From Mucilaginibacter gotjawali (GTDB lineage: Bacteria; Bacteroidota; Bacteroidia; Sphingobacteriales; Sphingobacteriaceae): a DNA stretch of 64,000 nt. The number at the start of each line of letters is the position of its first letter. Position 1 is the stretch's first letter. The translations under genes and the position numbers were made by a program. A model generated the notes under the pieces. The model saw only the letters and a program-made list of their open reading frames with translations. It ran no database searches and was not told the origin of the DNA. Below are positions 25,232-31,928 of this stretch, one piece after another. The DNA is taken from contig NZ_AP017313.1 in assembly GCF_002355435.1 (NCBI RefSeq), positions 3,968,001 through 4,032,000 on the forward strand. Direction: 5' to 3'.

Positions 25232-25579
25232 TTAAAATTCTTCTGTTTCCGCAACCAGGGCAGCCTTTTTGGCCGCGGCGGCAACATCATTTTTCTTTTG
25301 TTTATACTTATCAACCTGCTTGCGCAGGCTTTCAATTGCCAGGTCGGTAGCTTCTTCAAACGTTTTACATTGCTCCTTTGCGAATAGCTGGCTGCCCGGC
25401 AGTGACAGTTTAATCTCCGTTATTTTATTGGCTTCATCTTCCACATTCTCAAGCTTTAAATAAACTTCTCCGTTAATGATCTGATCATAGAAGGTATCAA
25501 GCTTATCTGCTTTCTTCTGGATAAAATCCAACAATTTTTTGTCTGCATTAAAACGAATAGATTGCACTGTAATTTTCAT
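25232..25579 (-). CDS. hpf: ribosome hibernation promoting factor, short form
   Basis: A 115-residue HPF/RaiA-family protein (MKITVQSIRFNADKKLLDFI; later SLPGSQLFAKEQCKTFEEAT), lacking the long C-terminal dimerisation domain. It binds the 30S decoding centre in resting cells. Unusually for this genome it has a strong Shine-Dalgarno sequence (AAAAGGAGG at 25584-25592), ending 4 bases before the ATG and overlapping the xerC stop codon. Gene order rpsU-xerC-hpf ahead of the tRNA-tuf block is common in Bacteroidota. Confidence 0.93.
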   Translation of the reverse strand: MKITVQSIRFNADKKLLDFIQKKADKLDTFYDQIINGEVYLKLENVEDEANKITEIKLSLPGSQLFAKEQCKTFEEATDLAIESLRKQVDKYKQKKNDVAAAAKKAALVAETEEF

Positions 25580-25591
25580 GATTCCTCCTTT

Positions 25592-26506
25592 TTATGCCTT
25601 TGGATGGGCTTGTTTGTAAATAGATTTTAACCTCTCAACTGAATTATGCGTATATATTTGGGTGGCACTGAGGTTAGCGTGGCCCAAAAGTTCTTTAATG
25701 GCGTTCAGATCGGCGCCACGGTTTAATAAGCTTGTTGCAAAGGTATGCCGCAGTACATGCGGGCTCCTTTTATTTTGGGTAGATATGTAGGAAAGGTATT
25801 TCTGCACAATTAAATAGATCAACTTGGCGTAAGCATTGGCTCCTTTATCTGTAACGATTAAGGTTAAGGAATTGTTACCAAAAAAATCCTGCTTTTTCTT
25901 TAACTCCTGGTATTCAGCAATTAATAATTTCAGTTCGTTATTCACCGGGATAATACGTTCCTTATTCCGCTTACCCAAAACCTTTATAGTGCCTTCGTAC
26001 TCATTAATATCACTATCCTTTACGCCCATCAGCTCCGAAAGGCGCATACCCGTACCGAAAAGCATTTCAATAACCAGTTTGTCGCGCAGGCCCTTAAAAT
26101 CGGTACCAAAAACCTCATTATCGTCAAGCATCTGGGTAAGTTTTACATCTTCCACAATTACCGGCAGGTTTTTTGGGATCTTGGGGGTATTTATTTTTGA
26201 AGCCGGATTAATTTCGATAACGCCTTCCTGCAGTAAAAATTTAAAGTATTTGCGCAGGGTGGCAATTTTACGATTGATAGACCGGGCAATGATATGCTGG
26301 TTCATCAATTCAACCATCCAGTTGCGGATATGATAATGCGTAATTTGCGAAGGATGGGTAATAACAGGCGGAGGAGGCGGGGATAGTTTTTGCGGATTAT
26401 TTAAGAAGCCGGTAAACTGGTCAAGGTCTGACTGGTAAGCAGATACAGTGTGTGGAGAGTACCTTTTTTCGAACTGAATATACCGGATAAAACGCTCTGT
26501 AAACAT
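25592..26506 (-). CDS. xerC: XerC/XerD-type tyrosine recombinase
   Basis: A 304-residue site-specific recombinase with the full catalytic set: R155 in GTGMRLSEL, K179 in KVLGKRNKERIIP, H250 and R253 in HVLRHTFAT, H276 in LLGHANL and the nucleophile Y285 in QIYTHNS. The SAM-like N-terminal domain begins FIRYIQFEKRYSPHT. It resolves chromosome dimers at dif with a partner recombinase. The ATG at 26506 gives the family start; a longer frame to 26542 is less likely. It lies between rpsU and hpf, ending within the hpf ribosome-binding site. Confidence 0.92.
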   Translation of the reverse strand: MFTERFIRYIQFEKRYSPHTVSAYQSDLDQFTGFLNNPQKLSPPPPPVITHPSQITHYHIRNWMVELMNQHIIARSINRKIATLRKYFKFLLQEGVIEINPASKINTPKIPKNLPVIVEDVKLTQMLDDNEVFGTDFKGLRDKLVIEMLFGTGMRLSELMGVKDSDINEYEGTIKVLGKRNKERIIPVNNELKLLIAEYQELKKKQDFFGNNSLTLIVTDKGANAYAKLIYLIVQKYLSYISTQNKRSPHVLRHTFATSLLNRGADLNAIKELLGHANLSATQIYTHNSVERLKSIYKQAHPKA

Positions 26507-26600
26507 AAAAACTACTTGTACATCCGAATGATGAATGTACAAATAGTTTTGATATATTGATTAGAAAATCTGATAATTTTTTTAAAAAAATTTAAAAAAA

Positions 26601-26795
26601 TTAAACAGTTGGTTCTAAGTTCATATTTTGTTTGTAGATGGCGTGTTTCACCACGTGGCGACGGGTTACAGACTTCTTTTCGAAGGCCTGGCGGCTGCGA
26701 AGTTCTCTTAAAACTCCGGTTTTTTCAAATTTCTTTTTGAAGCGTTTCAATGCTTTGTCTAATGATTCGCCGTCTTTTACGTTGATAATGATCAT
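26601..26795 (-). CDS. rpsU: 30S ribosomal protein bS21
   Basis: A 64-residue bS21 (MIIINVKDGESLDKALKRFK, ending KQNMNLEPTV). It sits near the 3' end of 16S rRNA. In Flavobacterium johnsoniae, bS21 with bS6 and bS18 occludes the anti-Shine-Dalgarno sequence, which explains why most Bacteroidota genes lack SD, and rpsU itself has a strong SD and is autoregulated. The same arrangement is seen here (SD at 26808-26816). The ATG at 26795 is fixed by the family N-terminus and this SD. Confidence 0.95.
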   Translation of the reverse strand: MIIINVKDGESLDKALKRFKKKFEKTGVLRELRSRQAFEKKSVTRRHVVKHAIYKQNMNLEPTV

Positions 26796-26807
26796 AATTC
26801 CCGATAT

Positions 26808-26816
26808 ACCTCCTTT
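26808..26816 (-). promoter_or_regulatory. strong Shine-Dalgarno sequence of rpsU
   Basis: AAAGGAGGT, 12 bases before the rpsU ATG. Surrounding ribosomal and elongation-factor genes (rplK, rplL, tuf, nusG) show no such motif. Probably the sensor of free anti-SD, giving feedback on bS21. Confidence 0.75.
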
Positions 26817-26887
26817 CAGGGACGGCAAATGTAGGGAAAGTTTTTGGAATTGCAAAGGGGGATTTGAATTAGTTGATTAGGTGGATC

Positions 26888-27499
26888 TCAATTAACGGTG
26901 ACAGCATTTGACCAAATTAGGTGAGTTGTTTTAACCAATGGCAGAACATAACTCATATTTAAATTTGGAAATTCAAATCCTAATCGTTGTAAGCTTAATC
27001 CAATTCGTACTTGTTGGCCGCGATAATAGCTTTTGCAGGTTATGATTGGAATAATTTTCGTTGTCGATTGATGTGGTGGCAATATAAGTACTTCCGGGCA
27101 ATTTTTAAAAACATTCCACGGGTCAGCGGCAAATGCAAAGTTTTTATTGTCCAGTGAATACAAATCCCACCAGGAGGCAGACATGGCTATATATTTTAAG
27201 GTATCATTTGAATTATTTGTTAATGTTAAGGGGCAGTGTGTGATCAAACATTTTTCATGGTTAAAGACAGTATCTTTCAATAAGGGCATGTGAACCCCAG
27301 ATATATTTAACTCATAATTTAGTTTACCGGCTTTAGCAGCGCTTGTAAAGTAATATAAAAGGCACGCAAATGCGATACCACTATACGCTACGAATACTGT
27401 CGCCGAAACCAGTAAGAATTTGAAATATTTCAATTTATGATCAAAAGCTGAGATGATAACAATCCAACGTAGTAATACGCTAAATATTTTGACGACCAC
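26888..27499 (-). CDS. hypothetical membrane-anchored protein, start uncertain
   Basis: A 203-residue frame with a hydrophobic span KFLLVSATVFVAYSGIAFAC near residues 27-46, then a probable extracytoplasmic domain containing CLITHCPLTLTNN and paired cysteines. I do not recognise the family. The only convenient start is a GTG at 27499, immediately after a diverged copy of the acyl-CoA dehydrogenase 3' end (27502-27547). The 5' end may therefore have been cut by the rearrangement that placed that copy here. Confidence 0.5.
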   Translation of the reverse strand: MVVKIFSVLLRWIVIISAFDHKLKYFKFLLVSATVFVAYSGIAFACLLYYFTSAAKAGKLNYELNISGVHMPLLKDTVFNHEKCLITHCPLTLTNNSNDTLKYIAMSASWWDLYSLDNKNFAFAADPWNVFKNCPEVLILPPHQSTTKIIPIITCKSYYRGQQVRIGLSLQRLGFEFPNLNMSYVLPLVKTTHLIWSNAVTVN

Positions 27500-27501
27500 T
27501 A

Positions 27502-27547
27502 CGTCAACACTTCCCTACTAATCACAATCCTCTGAATCTCTGATGTC
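27502..27547 (-). pseudogene. diverged copy (3) of the acyl-CoA dehydrogenase 3' end
   Basis: Reads on the minus strand as TSEIQRIVISREVLT then stop, against TSEIQKIVISREVLR in the intact gene ending at 28443. Roughly 37 of 44 bases match. It lies immediately downstream of the toxin-antitoxin module. Confidence 0.75.
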
Positions 27548-27564
27548 TATAAGCAATAGCGCTG

Positions 27565-27864
27565 TTACTTTCTCCTATACTTACGTTTAGGGTGCCTGCT
27601 TGTATGGAAAACATGAAGCACGTTTATGACATCCTCTTTTTCCAAAAATTCATAGATAATAAGAAACGGAAATCTTTTAACAACAAACTCTCTGTAGCCT
27701 TTTTTCCTGGGATATGCTAAAGGATTTAGAGCGATTGAATTGAACGAGTTGTAAACAGCCTCAATGAAATCTTTACCCAAGCCGACGACACATTTTTCGT
27801 ACCAATAAGCCGATTCATCAATTTCTTCTATCGCATCAGGAAACAGCTCAATTTTATAGTTCAT
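27565..27864 (-). CDS. RelE/ParE family toxin
   Basis: A 99-residue ParE-fold toxin: YKIELFPDAIEEIDESAYWY at the start, then FVVKRFPFLIIYEFLE and the C-terminal VFHTSRHPKRKYRRK. The same ending (FHTSRNPKKKY) occurs in the toxin at 45380-45679, so both belong to one subfamily. Toxins of this group act on gyrase or ribosome-bound mRNA; which one cannot be told. It overlaps its antitoxin gene by 11 bases. The pair is flanked by extra copies of the neighbouring core gene's 3' end. Confidence 0.85.
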   Translation of the reverse strand: MNYKIELFPDAIEEIDESAYWYEKCVVGLGKDFIEAVYNSFNSIALNPLAYPRKKGYREFVVKRFPFLIIYEFLEKEDVINVLHVFHTSRHPKRKYRRK

Positions 27865-28186
27865 TCCTTTTGAGCCTGGAGAGCAAATATGCTTTTGATT
27901 CCTCTAATGAAACCCCTTTAACCTTTCCGCTTCTTAAATCAGCAGAACGCCTGTCGAGTTCGGCCATCATATCCTCATCGTTCCACCATTCATACCGTTC
28001 GGTATTTTCAGCAGCTTCCTTCGCCAAAAAATCCCGTTGTGCTTTGGTAAAGCCATCCTCATCAACTTCCTGCAATTCTTTTAAAATCGCATTTATCTTA
28101 GCCTCATATACCTGTCTTAAATCCGGGGAAGTATTTCTCCATGCCCTCGCCGTTGCGCCATCAACTTCTAATACAATACGTTCCAT
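27854..28186 (-). CDS. antitoxin of the ParE-type module
   Basis: A 110-residue acidic protein. The C-terminal part, DMMAELDRRSADLRSGKVKG then VSLEESKAYL, is typical of the small addiction-module antitoxins that precede this ParE subfamily. The N-terminal half (LEVDGATARAWRNTSPDLRQ) is longer than in the minimal family and may dimerise or bind DNA. It is encoded first and overlaps the toxin gene by 11 bases, as expected for a co-regulated module. Confidence 0.75.
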   Translation of the reverse strand: MERIVLEVDGATARAWRNTSPDLRQVYEAKINAILKELQEVDEDGFTKAQRDFLAKEAAENTERYEWWNDEDMMAELDRRSADLRSGKVKGVSLEESKAYLLSRLKRNEL

Positions 28187-28255
28187 AATTCATGATTACG
28201 TTATAAACAAAAATACAGAAATTAAATGCTATTATCAAGTGAAAATCATGTAGCG

Positions 28256-28296
28256 ACAAACTCGCGAAGTTTTAAAAACCTCGCAAGTTTTATTTC
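28256..28296. terminator. hairpin upstream of the toxin-antitoxin module
   Basis: AAACTCGCGAAGTTTTAAAA then ACCTCGCAAGTTT: an imperfect stem of about 14 pairs with an AT-rich loop. It may end transcription arriving from the acyl-CoA dehydrogenase side. Confidence 0.45.
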
Positions 28297-28303
28297 ATTT
28301 TAC

Positions 28304-28347
28304 CGCAACACTTCCCGTGAAATCACAATCTTCTGTATCTCCGAAGT
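28304..28347 (-). pseudogene. copy (2) of the acyl-CoA dehydrogenase 3' end
   Basis: 41 of 44 bases match 28447-28490. It still reads SEIQKIVISREVLR on the minus strand, all three differences being synonymous. It lies between the intact gene and the antitoxin gene. Confidence 0.85.
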
Positions 28348-28442
28348 ACTGCTTTTGCCTCACCTAAATTCTCTCCAAAGGAGAGGACTTAAGAAACTAT
28401 GCTCTTACAAACAACATTCCAACTTTTCAACCTTTCAACAAA

Positions 28443-29615
28443 TCAACGCAACACTTCCCGCGAGATCACAATCTTCTGAATCTCCGAAGTCCCCTCGCCT
28501 ATTGTACACAGTTTGGCATCGCGGTAATATTTTTCAACCGGGAAATCTTTGGTATAACCATAGCCGCCGAATATCTGTACCGCTTCGGTTGCCGTGCGCA
28601 CGGCAACTTCTGATGCATAGTATTTGGCCATGGCCGATTGTTTGGTTACCGGCAGGTGTTTATTCTTCAGGTCGGCCGCCTGCATGATCAGCAATTCAGC
28701 GGCTTCAATTTCGGTGGCCATATCCGCCAGCTTAAACGCTATTCCCTGGAAATTACTGATCGGCTGCCCGAATTGCCGCCGTTCCTTTGAATAAGCTACG
28801 GCTGCTTCAAATGCGCCTTTAGCGATCCCCAATGACAGCGCAGCGATAGAGATCCGCCCGCCATCCAATACTTTCATGGCCTGTTTAAAGCCTTCACCCT
28901 CATTACCCAACCTGTTTGCTACAGGCACATGGCAATTGTCAAATATCAGTTCCGTGGTTTCTGAAGCGCGCATGCCCAGCTTGTTTTCTTTTTTTCCGTG
29001 GGTAAACCCGGGCGTTCCTTTTTCAATTACCAGCGTGGTAATGCCGTTTGAATCATTCTTTTCCCCGGTACGCACCATCACCACGGCAACGTTGCCTGAT
29101 TTGCCATGGGTGATCCAGTTTTTGGAGCCATTTACAATATAATGGTCGCCGTCCAAAACGGCAGTGGTATTCATCCCCATCGCATCCGAGCCGGTGTTGG
29201 CTTCAGTCAGCCCCCAGGCCCCCAGCCATTCGCAGGTCGCCAGTTTAGGCAGCCAGCGTTGTTTTTGTTCTTCGTTACCAAATGCCAGGATGTGACCGGT
29301 ACATAAGGAATTATGTGCCGCTACAGAAAGCCCTATCGACCCGCATACCTTTGCAATCTCGCTGATCACCGTTACATATTCAAAATAACCAAAGCCCGAA
29401 CCGCCATATTGTTCAGGAACGAATATGCCCATCATACCCAGCTCGCCCAGTTTTTTAAACAGTTCTATAGGAAAATACTGGGCCTCGTCCCATTCCATCA
29501 CATGCGGCCTGATGTGTTTTTCGGCGAAATCTTTAGCCGTTTGGCCTATCATTTTCTGATGATCGCTGATAGAAAAGTCGTATCCGGCAGGCAGGTCTGT
29601 AAGCAAAGAATCCAT
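28443..29615 (-). CDS. acyl-CoA dehydrogenase
   Basis: A 390-residue flavoenzyme of the short/medium-chain acyl-CoA dehydrogenase family. FAD and substrate signature regions are visible: GAWGLTEANTGSDAMGMNTT, YIVNGSKNWITHG, the catalytic-base region EAVQIFGGYGYTKDFPVEKY, and the terminal GEGTSEIQKIVISREVL. It oxidises acyl-CoA in beta-oxidation or branched amino-acid breakdown, passing electrons to ETF. It has no partner genes nearby. Two further copies of its last ~45 bases lie downstream, on either side of a toxin-antitoxin module. Confidence 0.93.
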   Translation of the reverse strand: MDSLLTDLPAGYDFSISDHQKMIGQTAKDFAEKHIRPHVMEWDEAQYFPIELFKKLGELGMMGIFVPEQYGGSGFGYFEYVTVISEIAKVCGSIGLSVAAHNSLCTGHILAFGNEEQKQRWLPKLATCEWLGAWGLTEANTGSDAMGMNTTAVLDGDHYIVNGSKNWITHGKSGNVAVVMVRTGEKNDSNGITTLVIEKGTPGFTHGKKENKLGMRASETTELIFDNCHVPVANRLGNEGEGFKQAMKVLDGGRISIAALSLGIAKGAFEAAVAYSKERRQFGQPISNFQGIAFKLADMATEIEAAELLIMQAADLKNKHLPVTKQSAMAKYYASEVAVRTATEAVQIFGGYGYTKDFPVEKYYRDAKLCTIGEGTSEIQKIVISREVLR

Positions 29616-29776
29616 AGGTTTTATATTGATTTATAGCAAAGTAACGCAATATTTTGTGTTTTGGTTTCAAATAAAACGCTGCCGAAAAATGACGAAATTG
29701 GTATACGGTATGAATTATGGGTTTAGCTGGGATAGGGATATTATTAACAAAGAAAATTTAACTTATAAATCTCGTA

Positions 29777-29798
29777 GAGACGTGATGCATCACGTCTC
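29777..29798. repeat. GAGACGTGATG palindrome, copy 1
   Basis: A perfect 22-base palindrome with half-site GAGACGTGATG, preceded by CGTA. It lies 35 bases beyond the stop codon of the RAYT gene 29833-30450. Two relatives lie inside that gene. Confidence 0.8.
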
Positions 29799-29832
29799 CA
29801 GCCAACCAACCCATGATTGGCTTAAATCTCAG

Positions 29833-30450
29833 CTATTTGTAGAATTTATCCTTTTGCCAATTATTGGGATTATAAAGGATATAATCGGCAATTTTCAAAT
29901 ATTCCTCATTCGAGGTGATTATATGATCATAAAACCTGGCTTGCCAGGCAAATGGAATGTTATTCTTCCTGGCATATGTGGTAACCGCTGCCTTAAAACC
30001 GCCTATTATCGATGCAAGGTTTTTCGATTGATTTCCAAATTTATTTTTAGGACTATCATCAACAATTCCATTCGTAGAGACGTGATGCATCACGTCTCCC
30101 GCCATGTATTTTGGATAATCATTGTTATATTTATTTTCACCGATAAATATGATCCCATGAAAATGGTTGGGCATGACAACATATTCGGCTAATTCCAAAT
30201 TCATGTCGGGTCTTAATTCAATTGTTTTCAACCATTCTGATTCAACTTTTTTACCCAGATCGTTTAATTGCATTTTGTTTTCGGGCATATCGGCGAGAGA
30301 CGCGGAGCACCGCGTCTCTACAATGTCTCCAAAAAAACATTCCCTGTCTTTTGTGCAAATGGTAATAAAATACAAACTGTTATCAGCATAATTCCAGGTT
30401 TGCAGTCGTGCAGATGAAATCCGGTATTTATTTTTGAAGAGATCAGACAT
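29833..30450 (-). CDS. REP-associated tyrosine transposase with in-frame palindromes
   Basis: A 205-residue Y1 transposase of the RAYT type. The histidine pair is in MPNHFHGIIF, and the tyrosine is in EEYLKIADYILYNPNNW near the C-terminus. Two palindromes are embedded in frame. One (30077-30098) encodes the peptide GDVMHHVS between the HxH and tyrosine motifs; the other (30297-30318) encodes ETRCSAS near residue 45. A third copy lies just downstream at 29777. These are probably this transposase's own REP target. Whether the enzyme tolerates both insertions is not known; the motifs are intact. Confidence 0.85.
   Translation of the reverse strand: MSDLFKNKYRISSARLQTWNYADNSLYFITICTKDRECFFGDIVETRCSASLADMPENKMQLNDLGKKVESEWLKTIELRPDMNLELAEYVVMPNHFHGIIFIGENKYNNDYPKYMAGDVMHHVSTNGIVDDSPKNKFGNQSKNLASIIGGFKAAVTTYARKNNIPFAWQARFYDHIITSNEEYLKIADYILYNPNNWQKDKFYK
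30077..30098. repeat. GAGACGTGATG palindrome, copy 2, inside a RAYT gene
   Basis: Identical to 29777-29798 over the 22-base palindrome, plus the preceding CGTA. Read through in frame as GDVMHHVS by the transposase gene. Confidence 0.85.
30297..30318. repeat. variant palindrome GAGACGCGG, inside a RAYT gene
   Basis: GAGACGCGG and CCGCGTCTC around a 4-base loop, a paired variant of the other two copies in which T-A and C-G pairs have changed together. It encodes ETRCSAS in frame. Confidence 0.75.
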
Positions 30451-30456
30451 TTCAAT

Positions 30457-30984
30457 TCAATACTCTGCCAGCACCACCACCCTATCACAAACCGGCGAGA
30501 TCCTTTCCTTCCCATTTAAGAAACCTAAGCCCACAACAAATGAAAATCCGGCCACTACGCCACCCATTTCCTGGATCAGTTCGCTGGCTGCAAGGGCGGT
30601 GCCACCGGTGGCCAGCAGGTCGTCGTGGATCAGGACATGCTGCCCGGGTTCAAAAGCATCGGTGTGCAATTCGATGGTTGCGGTGCCATACTCCAGTTTA
30701 TAAGCTTTTTGTTTGATGGTAAAAGGCAGTTTGCCGGCTTTACGTACCGGCACAAAAGGAACACCCAACCTGGTGGCCAGGGTAAGACCAAATAAAAAGC
30801 CGCGGCTTTCAATCCCCGCTACCGCATCTATCCGGATTCCTTTTAGTTTTTCAACAAAGGCATCGACAATATTGACACATAATTGCGGATCCTTTAATAT
30901 GGGGGTTATATCCTTAAAAACAATTCCCGGCTTCGGAAAATCAGGTATATCGCGGATAGCGGTTTTAATTTGCTGTTCTATCAT
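30457..30984 (-). CDS. apt: adenine phosphoribosyltransferase
   Basis: A 175-residue purine-salvage enzyme converting adenine and PRPP to AMP. The family start is IRDIPDFPKPGIVFKDITP; the PRPP loop is VLIHDDLLATGGTALAASEL near residue 120, and ESRGFLFG lies near residue 60. Its ATG overlaps the TGA of the upstream ComEA-like gene (ATGA), so the two are translationally coupled. The length is normal. Confidence 0.96.
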   Translation of the reverse strand: MIEQQIKTAIRDIPDFPKPGIVFKDITPILKDPQLCVNIVDAFVEKLKGIRIDAVAGIESRGFLFGLTLATRLGVPFVPVRKAGKLPFTIKQKAYKLEYGTATIELHTDAFEPGQHVLIHDDLLATGGTALAASELIQEMGGVVAGFSFVVGLGFLNGKERISPVCDRVVVLAEY

Positions 30985-31850
30985 TTAAAAGCTAAATAAG
31001 GTTCAATTTTACGTAAAATTCCTTCATCAAGCAGCACAATATTTCTCAAATCAGCAATGGAGTTATAACTACCATGTTGTGCGCGGTATTGAATAATAGC
31101 GTTCAACTGCTTGTAATTCAGATACGGGAAGATCCGCAACTGATCAAACGAAATGGTGTTAATGTTTATCTTTTTCACTTTATCAGCATTTACCGAAACC
31201 TGGTTCTTTATATCTGCAAATTCCAAAGAATCGATCCCGTAGATTTCTTTCAGCTGTTCTTTATTAACAAAACCACCTAAACGGTTTCGGTAGCGGATAA
31301 TCCGGACGGCAAAGGACGGGCCTATGCCTTCCAACGCCGTCAGCTTTGCGGAATCGGCGCCGTTAAGTTCAATTACCTCGCCGGGTTTGGCTTTTTTATA
31401 GCCTTTGTTCCCTTCGGGGATATTGATATACGGTTCAAGCCTTTTATAATCATCAGCAGTAACAGCGTAAATCTTCTTAACATCCTCCTTTACATAAAAG
31501 TGGCCGCCTTTAGCCCGGTAGTGCAATATCACATTAGCCTGTCGCCCGCTTAAACCCAATTGCTTCCATTGCGGCACGGTTAAAACATTTGGATCAAATG
31601 GAAACATAACCGGGTTCGTAATTTTGACATCAGTACCTGGGTCGCCGTCACCAATTGTTCCATTTTTTTCAACGCTGCTTAGCTGTGCCGCCGCTTTGTC
31701 AAAATCTTTGAAATTTATTGTATTATCTTTGCGGAACAGGCGATAGCCGTAAGGCGCAGCTAATACCCCTGCAATCAGTATAACAAGTACTACCAAACCG
31801 TTCCATTCTTTTTTGGTTATGGAGAGGTGTTGTTTTATGCGGCTTTTCAT
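30981..31850 (-). CDS. ComEA-like helix-hairpin-helix protein
   Basis: A 289-residue protein with one N-terminal membrane helix (WNGLVVLVILIAGVLAAPYG) and several helix-hairpin-helix repeats after residue 75: VPQWKQLGLSGRQANVILHY, LTALEGIGPSFAVRIIRYRN and ININTISFDQLRIFPYLNYK. Such proteins bind DNA non-specifically. In Bacteroidota this multi-repeat form may serve DNA uptake or another periplasmic DNA role. The ATG at 31850 is chosen; the longer frame to 31880 would start with TTG. It is divergent from the OlsF-type gene and coupled to apt. Confidence 0.85.
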   Translation of the reverse strand: MKSRIKQHLSITKKEWNGLVVLVILIAGVLAAPYGYRLFRKDNTINFKDFDKAAAQLSSVEKNGTIGDGDPGTDVKITNPVMFPFDPNVLTVPQWKQLGLSGRQANVILHYRAKGGHFYVKEDVKKIYAVTADDYKRLEPYINIPEGNKGYKKAKPGEVIELNGADSAKLTALEGIGPSFAVRIIRYRNRLGGFVNKEQLKEIYGIDSLEFADIKNQVSVNADKVKKININTISFDQLRIFPYLNYKQLNAIIQYRAQHGSYNSIADLRNIVLLDEGILRKIEPYLAFK

Positions 31851-31928
31851 CAAAGGTTTGTCAGGGTTTAAATTAAACAATTTTTAAGGAAATTATTAAT
31901 ACCCGTTAAAGGGTTTATTTTTGCATCC

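Noticed and set aside
25592..26506. Integrase of a mobile element
   Set aside because: The recombinase sits in the conserved rpsU-xerC-hpf housekeeping order with no element ends nearby, so it is the chromosomal Xer enzyme.
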